This document shows, piece after piece, positions 44,177 to 53,349 of a DNA stretch of 64,000 nucleotides. Source of the stretch: a bacterium (GTDB lineage Bacteria > Hydrothermota > DG-26 > JAUXAN01); contig JAUXAN010000006.1 in NCBI GenBank assembly GCA_030619885.1, forward strand, positions 1 through 64,000, written 5' to 3'. A program made the position numbers and the translations under genes. The first letter of the stretch is position 1, and the number at the start of each line of letters is the position of its first letter. Under the pieces are notes generated by a model that ran no database searches, was not told the origin of the DNA, and saw nothing but the letters and a program-made list of their open reading frames with translations.

Positions 44177-45508
44177 ATGAAAGTTCCTAAAAGCCCAGAT
44201 GCAATTTTAAAATTTGTAAAAGATTCTAAAATTAAGATAATAAGACTCTGGTTTACAGACATCCTTGGTCAACTGAAAGGGTTTGCCATTCCCCAAGATG
44301 AACTTGAAAAGGCATTCTATGAAGGGATGGGATTCGATGGTTCATCCATTGAAGGGTTTGTCAGGATATATGAGAGCGACCTTCTTGCTAAACCCGACCC
44401 CAGAACTTTCTCGATCTTGCCATGGACGATAGATGGAGAGAAAACAGCGTGTGTATTCTGTGATATTATGACCCCCGATGGTAAGCCTTATGAGGGCGAC
44501 CCGAGATATGTGCTCCGGATGAACTTGAAAATTGCGAAGGAACTTGGGTATACCTATTTTGTAGGACCTGAACTTGAATATTTCTATGTAAATGGACCCG
44601 ATAATCCAGCCACACTTGATAAAGGCGGATATTTCGATGTGACTCCAACTGATGTAGGGACGAAGCTTCGCAAAAAGACGATATTCGTATTGGAGAAGAT
44701 GGGAATAAATGTGGAATATACCCATCATGAGGTATCCCATTCCCAGCACGAGATAGATTTACGTTACAGGGATGCACTCACGATGGCTGATTACACGATG
44801 ATATACAGGCTCATCGTCAAAGAGATTGCGAGAGAGGACGGGGTATATGCTACTTTTATGCCGAAGCCCATCTTTGGAATAAATGGCAGTGGAATGCATA
44901 CTCACCAGTCTTTGTTCGAAGGCAAAAAGAATGCCTTTTATGACCCTGATGATGAATACAGCCTTTCTGATATTGCGAAATATTTTATAGCAGGACTCCT
45001 GAAGCATTCAGAAGAGATTACCGCCGTTACGAATCAGTGGGTCAACTCCTATAAGAGATTGGTCCCAGGATACGAAGCACCTGCCTATATCTCATGGGGG
45101 AGGAAGAATCGTTCTGCACTCGTTCGGGTCCCTTTCTACAAGCCCAAAAAAGAGGAATCTATCAGGGTGGAATACAGGGCACCAGACCCTGCATGTAACC
45201 CTTATTTAGCTTTTTCCTGTATGTTGAGAGCAGGTCTGCGTGGCATAGAAAAAAAATATCCACTCCCTGAGCCAATTGAGGAAGATATTTACACGATGAG
45301 TGAAAATGAGAGAAAAAAAAGGGGAATAAAATCACTTCCTGACAGCCTCTACACTGCTATCTTAAATACCGAGAAAAGTGATGTCGTGAAAGATGCACTC
45401 GGTGAGAATGTATTTAAAAAATTCATTGCAAATAGAAAGAGAGAATGGGAGGAGTATAGAATACAGGTGACAGATTATGAGATAAAAAAATACCTCCCAA
45501 TTTTGTAG
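44177..45508 (+). CDS. glnA: Glutamine synthetase type I
   Basis: FDGSSIEGF, GPELEYFY, NGSGMHTHQSLF, NSYKRLVPGYEAP. Confidence 0.97.
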   Translation: MKVPKSPDAILKFVKDSKIKIIRLWFTDILGQLKGFAIPQDELEKAFYEGMGFDGSSIEGFVRIYESDLLAKPDPRTFSILPWTIDGEKTACVFCDIMTPDGKPYEGDPRYVLRMNLKIAKELGYTYFVGPELEYFYVNGPDNPATLDKGGYFDVTPTDVGTKLRKKTIFVLEKMGINVEYTHHEVSHSQHEIDLRYRDALTMADYTMIYRLIVKEIAREDGVYATFMPKPIFGINGSGMHTHQSLFEGKKNAFYDPDDEYSLSDIAKYFIAGLLKHSEEITAVTNQWVNSYKRLVPGYEAPAYISWGRKNRSALVRVPFYKPKKEESIRVEYRAPDPACNPYLAFSCMLRAGLRGIEKKYPLPEPIEEDIYTMSENERKKRGIKSLPDSLYTAILNTEKSDVVKDALGENVFKKFIANRKREWEEYRIQVTDYEIKKYLPIL

Positions 45509-45510
45509 AT

Positions 45511-46230
45511 ATGATAAAGGTAATCGTTTGTGGTGCACTCGGAAGGATGGGTTCTTGCCTGATTAAAAATATGTTAAAAGAAAAAGACCTTGAACTCGTA
45601 TGTGGGATTGAGAAGAAAGACCATCCTGAATTGAGAGAAGAATGGAATTTCCAAATCTCATCCGATTTGATGAGCGTGATAAAAAGGACTGACTGCATAG
45701 TGGAGTTTACAAACCCGAAAGCTACATGTGAGCATCTAAAAGTTGCTGCGAATAATTGTAAACCTTGTCTCATCGGCACAACGGGGTTTACTGAAGGTCA
45801 ACTGAAAGAGATAAGAAATGCTGCTAAACGGATACCGGTCTTGTTATCGCCGAATATGTCTGTGGGTGTGAATCTTCTTTTCAAACTTGTCTCCGATGCA
45901 GTGAAGGTATTAAAGGGTTATGATATAGAGATAATAGAATCTCATCACAGGTACAAGAAGGATGCCCCAAGTGGAACCGCAAAAAACCTTGCAGATATAA
46001 TTAAGGATATAAAAGGGGAAAAAATCCCAGTCTCTTCGATCAGAGCAGGCGATATAGTTGGTGACCATACAATTCTATTTGCAGGTGGAGGAGAGAGGAT
46101 AGAACTGACCCATCGTGCCCATTCGAGAGACAGCTTCGCACAGGGAACGATACAGGCAATAAGGTTCGTAACAGAAGCAAGTGCAGGGTTATACAATATG
46201 TTCGATGTATTATTCCCAAACATCAAATAG
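45511..46230 (+). CDS. dapB: 4-hydroxy-tetrahydrodipicolinate reductase
   Basis: VIVCGALGRMGSCL, GTTGFTEGQL, ESHHRYKKDAPSGTA. Confidence 0.95.
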   Translation: MIKVIVCGALGRMGSCLIKNMLKEKDLELVCGIEKKDHPELREEWNFQISSDLMSVIKRTDCIVEFTNPKATCEHLKVAANNCKPCLIGTTGFTEGQLKEIRNAAKRIPVLLSPNMSVGVNLLFKLVSDAVKVLKGYDIEIIESHHRYKKDAPSGTAKNLADIIKDIKGEKIPVSSIRAGDIVGDHTILFAGGGERIELTHRAHSRDSFAQGTIQAIRFVTEASAGLYNMFDVLFPNIK

Positions 46231-46252
46231 TAATTGACAATTAGTAATTAAT

Positions 46253-46303
46253 CCCGCACTTATCCTCAGGATTTCTATCCCTGAATTTAAGGATAAGTGC
46301 GGG
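46253..46303. repeat. Nested palindrome CCCGCACTTATCC/GGATAAGTGCGGG with internal TCAGG/CCTGA
   Basis: 13-bp perfect outer arms plus inner inverted repeat. Confidence 0.92.
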
Positions 46304-46427
46304 ACAAAATCATCCAATTAGCTAATTGCTAATTTTAATTTGTTTTCTCTTTATTCTGTGCTTTAATCTGTGTAATCTGTGGCTTCTTTTTTCTTGACAT
46401 TTTCACAGAGTTATTAAAAATAATTTT

Positions 46428-47126
46428 ATGTTTCTTTTTTGGAGATTGGTGCTTGCACACTTCATTGCAGATTTTCCACTACAGACGGATAAGATTTTTG
46501 CATTGAAGAGTAAATATTCATGGGGGGTCATTGTGCATGGGTCGATTGCAGGAATTCTTGGTTTTGTTTTCGCTGCAAGGTATCTGAAATATCCTGATAT
46601 CGTAGGCTACCTCTTTCTACTGTGGGCTACTCACATCATAATAGACAGAGTGAAACTGATTCTGAATAAGAGAATGGGGAAAGAAAATGTCTACCTATTC
46701 CTTTCAGATCAGGTAATTCACCTCTTTTTGATCTTCTCTGTCTGCCAGACCCCAAATGCAAAGATCCCTCTCCCACTGAATATTCCTATCATTGGTAAAT
46801 TATGCAACAGTGATCTCTTTGTTCAATATTTGATTGGATACATAATCGTGACCTATGTGGTGATGATACTCATATTCTCATTAAAAAGCACTTTCAAAAA
46901 ACCCGCATCTATACCCGGCGTCAAAAAGAAACTGTTCGAATTTACTGAACGTGGATTGATTACTACATTTGTTATTTTAGGTGGGATTTTTTATTGGCTT
47001 ATTTTAATCTGTGCTGTACCAAGATTTGTTCTCTCTTTTAAAAAGGAGCCAACTTTCGAATTCTACGATGTAGTTTTAAGTTTAGTACTTACACTTCCTG
47101 TAGGGTTTATACTCAAAATTATTTAA
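46428..47126 (+). CDS. DUF3307-type membrane protein
   Basis: WRLVLAHFIADFPLQTDKIFALKSKYSWGVIVHGSI; TTGACA 34 nt upstream. Confidence 0.8.
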   Translation: MFLFWRLVLAHFIADFPLQTDKIFALKSKYSWGVIVHGSIAGILGFVFAARYLKYPDIVGYLFLLWATHIIIDRVKLILNKRMGKENVYLFLSDQVIHLFLIFSVCQTPNAKIPLPLNIPIIGKLCNSDLFVQYLIGYIIVTYVVMILIFSLKSTFKKPASIPGVKKKLFEFTERGLITTFVILGGIFYWLILICAVPRFVLSFKKEPTFEFYDVVLSLVLTLPVGFILKII

Positions 47127-47135
47127 GGAGGAAAA

Positions 47136-47630
47136 ATGATTGAGGTAAAAGTCACTGGGTTAGCTCTCGATTCACAAAAGGTCCCGGTCGTATTATTGAA
47201 AGAAATCGGTGGAGAAAGGGTGTTGCCAATATGGATCGGTCCTGCAGAAGCAAATGCAATAGCATTATCACTCGATGGGATTAAAACTGAAAGGCCCCTC
47301 ACCCATGACCTTTTGAAAAATTTGATAGATGCATTCAAAACCCGGGTGAGTAAGGTAATCATATCCGAACTGAAACACAATACATTTTTTGCCAGAATCT
47401 TCCTTGAAAGAGATGGAACGATCATATCTATAGATGCCAGACCAAGTGATTCAATCGCACTGGCGATGCGCTCCCAATCCCCCATATTTGTTTCAGAAGA
47501 AGTTATGAGTACGAGTTCTGGCTTGTTTCAACCCAACCAAGAAGAAAAGGCGAAGTCTTTAAGAGATTATTTGAAACGCCTGAATCTCGAAGACTTCGGT
47601 AAATATGATCTAAACACAAATAATGCATGA
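47136..47630 (+). CDS. Bifunctional nuclease (DUF151) family protein
   Basis: VPVVLLKEIGGERVLPIWIGPAEANAIAL...RPSDSIALAMR; RBS taaggagg. Confidence 0.93.
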   Translation: MIEVKVTGLALDSQKVPVVLLKEIGGERVLPIWIGPAEANAIALSLDGIKTERPLTHDLLKNLIDAFKTRVSKVIISELKHNTFFARIFLERDGTIISIDARPSDSIALAMRSQSPIFVSEEVMSTSSGLFQPNQEEKAKSLRDYLKRLNLEDFGKYDLNTNNA

Positions 47631-47693
47631 AAACACCGAATGAGACTGAAACTACCGAAATGCCATGAAATTATAAAAATAGCATACGCCCCG

Positions 47694-47713
47694 TCCATAC
47701 GGATCCGTAGGGA
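47694..47713. repeat. TCCATACGGATCCGTAGGGA palindrome directly 5' of TPR gene start
   Basis: Same core as 59032-59057 and 19088-19119. Confidence 0.85.
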
Positions 47714-47714
47714 T

Positions 47715-49349
47715 ATGTGGTGGGTTTCCATATCCTTCTCGGTTTTTCTTCTCTTTTTCATCTCTACAAGCGATGCTTCCCAGAACTGCGATGCACTTTT
47801 CCATTTCTCAATGGCAAACCTTTATGAAGAGAGGGGTATGTTCGATGAGGCGATTGAAGAATATAAAAAGGCGCTGAGGTATGCACCGCATTCATCTCGA
47901 ATGAATCTAAAATTAGGAAAACTCTATCACTTGAGGGGGAATTATGCTGCATCCATTAAATCATTGAAGAATGCTATTGAATCCGATTCTTCAAATTATG
48001 AAGCATATACAATTTTAGGACATTGCCTTCTGAAAATAAATGAGATTGACTCCGCTATCAGTGCATACGAAAAAGCATTGGCTTTAGATATTGAAAATAC
48101 AGAACTCCACTATATCTTGGCAAACCTCTACGAGACAAGAGGAGAGTTTGAGAACTCTGTACTGGAGCTTGAAAAAGTTGCTCAAATGGTGCCTCTTTCG
48201 ACTGAAATTCAGATTCGACTCGGCTCGGTTTATAGGAAACTGAAAAGATATAACGAGTCAATCTCCTCGTATAAGCAAGCCCTTTTAATAGATCCATTAT
48301 CATACGATGCAAGATTTGGTTTAGCCATCACATACGAATTTATGGAAGAGTATGATAAGGCGATTTCTGAATACAGAAAGATAGAGAAAGAAGACCCCGC
48401 GATTAAGCGGAGAATAATAGATATTTTACTCACTTTAAAAGAGTATGAAGATGCGAATACCGAATGCGGTCAACTTATTGAGTCTCTACCGTTCGATAAA
48501 CAACTGAGGTTTAAAAAAGCGTTGATCTCTTATGAACAGAAAAAATATTCTGAATCGCTTGATGAGTTGTTGATATGCAGGTCATTAGACCCTTCCAATA
48601 AATATGTTCACTATTACCTGTCAAAGGTATGTTTCAAAAAAGGGATGCTCGATGAGGCAAAGAGGTCAATTGATGAAGCGTTGAGGCTCGACCCAGAATT
48701 TGGTGATGCATTGATTTTTTCAGCCTTTTTGTATATAGAGGAAGGAATGGAAAAAAAGGCAGTGAGATACTTCAAAGAGGCGATAAAACTGGGATTCGAT
48801 CATGCCAATGCCTATTACCTGTTGGGCTATTCTTATGCAAAGTTAGAAGAATTCGGTCGTGCTATATCTGCATATAAATTGTCCCTTGATAAGAACCCTT
48901 CTGACCCTGAGGTCTGGTTCAGTCTTGGGGTCGCCTATGATAATTCAGGTAGATGGGAAGATGCTATCGTTTCTTTTAAAAAAGTGATTTCCCTCGATTC
49001 GACAAACTCTTCTGCCTATAACTATATGGGGTATCTTATGGCAGATAAGGGAATAAATTTGGACGAATCTTTAAATCTGATTGAGAAAGCTCTAAAGTTT
49101 GAGCCAGATAACGGGTATTACATCGATTCCCTTGGTTGGGTATATTTTCGACTTGGTAGATTCGATGATGCACTACGTGAACTCAAGAGGGCAGTAGCTC
49201 TCTCTAAAGATCCCGTGATATATGAACATCTTGGTGATATCTATTATGAGCTCGGAATGAAAGAAGAAGCGAGGGACCAATGGGAAAAATCGCTCCAACT
49301 CGACCCTAAAAATGAGACATTGAAGAAAAAAGTCATGTGGTTAAAATGA
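47715..49349 (+). CDS. Secreted TPR-repeat protein
   Basis: Signal peptide MWWVSISFSVFLLFFISTSDAS and many TPR units; start moved in from 47640 because the earlier part encodes a palindromic repeat. Confidence 0.85.
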   Translation: MWWVSISFSVFLLFFISTSDASQNCDALFHFSMANLYEERGMFDEAIEEYKKALRYAPHSSRMNLKLGKLYHLRGNYAASIKSLKNAIESDSSNYEAYTILGHCLLKINEIDSAISAYEKALALDIENTELHYILANLYETRGEFENSVLELEKVAQMVPLSTEIQIRLGSVYRKLKRYNESISSYKQALLIDPLSYDARFGLAITYEFMEEYDKAISEYRKIEKEDPAIKRRIIDILLTLKEYEDANTECGQLIESLPFDKQLRFKKALISYEQKKYSESLDELLICRSLDPSNKYVHYYLSKVCFKKGMLDEAKRSIDEALRLDPEFGDALIFSAFLYIEEGMEKKAVRYFKEAIKLGFDHANAYYLLGYSYAKLEEFGRAISAYKLSLDKNPSDPEVWFSLGVAYDNSGRWEDAIVSFKKVISLDSTNSSAYNYMGYLMADKGINLDESLNLIEKALKFEPDNGYYIDSLGWVYFRLGRFDDALRELKRAVALSKDPVIYEHLGDIYYELGMKEEARDQWEKSLQLDPKNETLKKKVMWLK

Positions 49350-49494
49350 ATTCAACTTTTCTTCATTTCCTTTCCATACGAATCCGTAAGGACTTTCCCT
49401 CTTTCTCCTTAAAATCTACACTCTGGGGGTATTGACAAAATTTAGAAAGTTTACAAAATAAATTATGGACTTGGCATACGGAGTTTATCCCGTT

Positions 49495-49516
49495 CCGCAC
49501 TTATACATAAGTGCGG
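49495..49516. repeat. CCGCACTTATACATAAGTGCGG palindrome
   Basis: Near-perfect inverted repeat of the CGCACTTA family. Confidence 0.9.
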
Positions 49517-49651
49517 GGTGCAGAGTGTCTCTGCGGTGGAACAAACGAACGCTTGCCCCATCACACATCTATCACACCAGACTTGGGAGAAGAGATAGAG
49601 ATAGTTTTCGATAAAAAGAAGTTGCATTTTTTCGATGCAAAGACAGAGGAT

Positions 49652-50542
49652 ATGATAAGAAATTTTTCCGAGCTTTTGTCCAAAGCGAAAAAAAGTGGCC
49701 CTAAAAGGATTTCTGTTGCAGCTGCTGAAGACAGGGTAGTTGTTGAGGCGATGAGCATTGCTAAAAAAGAGGGAGTTGCGTCCGGTATCCTTGTAGGAAA
49801 TAAAAATAAAATTGAGAAAATCGCAAAAGGGATTCAACTTCGAGATTTTGAGATTGTGGATGTGAAGGACGAAACTGAAGCGGTGAGGGAGGCAGTTTCC
49901 CTTGTCAGGAATGGTTCTGCTGACATATTGATGAAAGGTTTCGTCCCAACTAATCTCTTTCTGAAGGGCGTACTCGATAAAGAGAATGGGTTGAGGACAG
50001 ACCGCGTTCTTTCACACTGTGCTGTATTGGAAGTTCCAAGTTATCCGAAACTGCTATTTCTCACAGATGGAGGGATGTGCATCCGACCCGACCTTCAAAC
50101 CAAGCTCGACATAATAAAGAATGCTGCAGACCTTGCTCATTCTCTGGGAATTAAGAGACCGAAAGTAGCGATTCTGGCTGCTGTTGAAACGGTATCTGAA
50201 AAAATGGAAGAGACAGTTCACGCTGCCGAAATATGCAAACTATGGGAGAGAAATCAGTTGCGTAATATGGTTGTTGATGGCCCACTCGCTCTCGATATTG
50301 CCATATCAAAGGAGGCGGCAGAGCATAAAAAGATTAAGAGTTTAGTTGCTGGTGATGCAGACATATTGGTTGTACCAGATGTTGCTACTGGCAACATATT
50401 TGCAAAAGGGATGATATGGCTTGCAGGGGCAAAGGCATCGGGTCTGGTATTGGGTGCCTCTTCTCCGTGTGTGCTCCTATCGAGAGCGGATACTCCTGAA
50501 ACCAAATTGTACTCAATCGCATTGGGTGTGGTAAATAGTTAG
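49652..50542 (+). CDS. Phosphate butyryl/acetyltransferase family (Ptb-like)
   Basis: MIRNFSELLSKAKKSGPKRISVAAAEDRVVVEAM...ILMKGFVPTNLFLKGVLD; internal Met start. Confidence 0.88.
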   Translation: MIRNFSELLSKAKKSGPKRISVAAAEDRVVVEAMSIAKKEGVASGILVGNKNKIEKIAKGIQLRDFEIVDVKDETEAVREAVSLVRNGSADILMKGFVPTNLFLKGVLDKENGLRTDRVLSHCAVLEVPSYPKLLFLTDGGMCIRPDLQTKLDIIKNAADLAHSLGIKRPKVAILAAVETVSEKMEETVHAAEICKLWERNQLRNMVVDGPLALDIAISKEAAEHKKIKSLVAGDADILVVPDVATGNIFAKGMIWLAGAKASGLVLGASSPCVLLSRADTPETKLYSIALGVVNS

Positions 50543-50748
50543 AAAGTTGGTAAACCAGCAGAATAAAGAATATCAGAGCATCAGATTATCAGAGTATCAG
50601 AAGGAAATTGTTAAGAGTTTAACGGTGACGAAACCCGTATCGTTTAGCGTCAGTCGGTTACGTCAAAAAAACGATTTACGTAACCATTAGACGAAACGGG
50701 CATCGTAACCGATTAACATAACCGAGTAACTGTAATTTGGCTTGAATT

Positions 50749-52158
50749 ATGTGTGGAATAATCGGTGTATACGGTAATGAAGGTAGTGTAAAAGAAACCA
50801 TTCTCTTAGGGCTCATATCCATTCAACACCGTGGACAAGACGCCTGCGGTATAGCAACATTCTCTCAAAGGATGCATCTGGAGAAAGGGTTGGGGCTCGT
50901 TGGGCAATTTCTCACCCCCGGGCGGTTGAAAAACCTGCATGGGAACGTGGGGATTGGACATGTGAGGTATCCGACCATAGGAAAGGGCGCACCAGAAGAT
51001 GCACAGCCCTTCTGTCTTTTAGCACCGAGAGGGATCGCCATAGCCCATAACGGTAATGTGATTAACTATAAAGAATTGCGAAAGAAACTGTCAAAGAAAG
51101 TCAAATTTAAATCCAAATGTGATATCGAGGTCATACTCTATACCCTTGCGGAAGAACTGAAGAAAGCAGATAGGCTCAATCCACAGACCATCTTTAGGAG
51201 TGTCGAAAGAATATTCAATCTCGTCTGTGGAAGTTACTCCGTAGTTTCGGTGATAGAGGGTGCAGGACTGCTCGCTTTCAGAGACCCGTATGGAATAAAA
51301 CCTTTGGTGTTTGGGATGAAGGATAATTCTTATATGTTCGCATCGGAAAGTGTTGCTTTGGAGGTTTTGGGTTATAAGATGGTTAGGGATGTCGCTCCAG
51401 GGGAAGCAATTCTCATCACAAAGGGGGGTAAATTCCTATCGAAAACCATAGTTAAAGGGAATCTTCATCCATGTATCTTCGAGTGGGTATATTTTGCTCG
51501 TCCAGATTCTGTCATCGACAACATATCGGTTTATGAAGCGCGATTAAGACTTGGAAAATCATTGGCAAAAGAGATAAAAAAGACTAAAACTAAAGCTGAT
51601 GTAGTAATTCCAATTCCTGACACCGCACGTGCCAGTGCTCTGTCAGTTGCACAACAGTTGTCTGTAAAATACAGAGAAGGACTCATAAAGAACAGATATA
51701 TTGGACGAACATTCATTATGCCTGAAGACGATGAAAGAAAGAGAAAGGTGCGAAGTAAACTGAATCCAATAAGGAGCGAAATAAATAATAGGAAGGTGCT
51801 ACTAATAGATGATTCGATCGTAAGAGGTAATACATCAAGAGAAATAATAAACCTTGTACGGAATGCAGGGGCAAAGGAGGTCTATTTTGCTTCATCCTCA
51901 CCTCCACTAAAATATCCCTGTGTTTACGGGATAGATATGCAGACAAGGAGTGAATTTATAGCACGGGGCAAGAAGATAGAAGATGTGGAGAAAGAGATAG
52001 GTGCAGACCGTCTGGTGTATCAGACACTTGAAGGGCTCATCAACTCTATTGGAAGGGACAGAAATTTTTGCACAGCTTGCTTCAATGGTGTCTATCCAAC
52101 AAAAGTTTCCAAAGAGACATTTAGAATTATTGAGAAAGAGAGGAGAAGTAGGCACTAA
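50749..52158 (+). CDS. purF: Amidophosphoribosyltransferase
   Basis: MCGIIGVYG, GHVRYPTIG, PRTase motif VLLIDDSIVRGNTSR. Confidence 0.97.
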   Translation: MCGIIGVYGNEGSVKETILLGLISIQHRGQDACGIATFSQRMHLEKGLGLVGQFLTPGRLKNLHGNVGIGHVRYPTIGKGAPEDAQPFCLLAPRGIAIAHNGNVINYKELRKKLSKKVKFKSKCDIEVILYTLAEELKKADRLNPQTIFRSVERIFNLVCGSYSVVSVIEGAGLLAFRDPYGIKPLVFGMKDNSYMFASESVALEVLGYKMVRDVAPGEAILITKGGKFLSKTIVKGNLHPCIFEWVYFARPDSVIDNISVYEARLRLGKSLAKEIKKTKTKADVVIPIPDTARASALSVAQQLSVKYREGLIKNRYIGRTFIMPEDDERKRKVRSKLNPIRSEINNRKVLLIDDSIVRGNTSREIINLVRNAGAKEVYFASSSPPLKYPCVYGIDMQTRSEFIARGKKIEDVEKEIGADRLVYQTLEGLINSIGRDRNFCTACFNGVYPTKVSKETFRIIEKERRSRH

Positions 52159-52196
52159 TTGGTGTTTATAATTTTTTCTCATGCAAAGCTCAGACC

Positions 52197-53132
52197 TCAT
52201 CTCCCGGCAGAAATGGCGCAACGAAACCCTACATCGTAGTCACTGAACGTAGGCGTGCCGCTGAGCCGAGTGGCGCAACGACAGTCGTACGCACTGAGGC
52301 TCCACGAACCGCCGCGAACAACCCGGGAGGTGCCATATATCGGTCCCTTTGGATTGTTATCCGGACCACTCCCATAGTAAGTTTCATCATACCAGTCAGA
52401 GCACCACTCCCATACATTGCCCGCCATATCCATAACCCCATAAGGCGATGCACCACGAGGAAAACTACCTGCCGGTGCAGTATATTTATAACCATCTTGC
52501 TTCCACACTTTGTGATCACTCCCTTCTCCCCAATTTGCTCTGTAGAATCCTCCAGAATCTGGCTCGCTATTACCCCATGGGTATTTCCTCCCATCCGTCC
52601 CTCTCGCTGCTTTCTCCCATTCTGCCTCTGTAGGAAGCCTTTTACCTACTCATCTACAGTATACAACCGCATCATTCCAAGAGATTCCTACTACCGGATG
52701 AGCCGGTACAGTAAGTGCATCACCAAGTTTCTTATAATAGTCGTCACTGCCTGTCCTAATGTTGTACTTACTCCCGGGTTTCATCCATTCCGGGTAATGG
52801 TCCCCAGTTGCTTCTACAAATTTCATATACTCCCTATTTGTCACTTCATATTTATCTATATAAAATGCATCAAGATATACTCCGGGTTGTGGATATTCAT
52901 CATCACTACCTTCCCCTAATGGAGAACCCATTATGAATGAGCTTGCTGGGATGAAAATCATAATAGAGCCATCTTTTTCGAACTTGTATTCTTTATATTT
53001 CTGCTCGTTCGTGCGAAAGAAGGTAATCTTCTTTGGGTTTGGGTTCTCGGGAGATTTTTTGTCAGCAAAGACGAAAGAGAAAAATACAAAAATAAGAAGC
53101 AATGTCAAAATGATGCTAAATTTAACTTTCAT
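52197..53132 (-). pseudogene. Formylglycine-generating-enzyme/SUMF1-like protein interrupted by in-frame TGA (52650-52652)
   Basis: Continuous frame ...[39 protein letters not shown]...[15 protein letters not shown]...RVVRGGSW...DVGFRCA. Confidence 0.85.
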
Positions 53133-53349
53133 TTCAACTCCTTAATTTCATCTATACTATACTTTGCCAATTCTAATACAGTTTCTCTCTCAGTCAAGAT
53201 ATTTTTAAAAACCTCTGGGGTCAGTCTTACAAATTATAAATTCTTTATATTGAACCATTGCACTTGCCTTATAGCTTCCGAATTGAGGTAGTGTCCGCCC
53301 CTACAGGTCGTATGACAGGATCCATATGGAAAGACCGTTCGCTACCTTT

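Noticed and set aside
52229-52594. 121-aa ORF overlapping the FGE-like gene
   Set aside because: Out-of-frame on the same strand; the SUMF1-like frame explains the region.
52650-52652. Selenocysteine or genetic-code reassignment for the in-frame TGA
   Set aside because: TGA ends several flanking genes with ATGA overlaps, the expected residue is Trp not Cys, and no SECIS-like element was evident; nonsense mutation or sequencing error is simpler.
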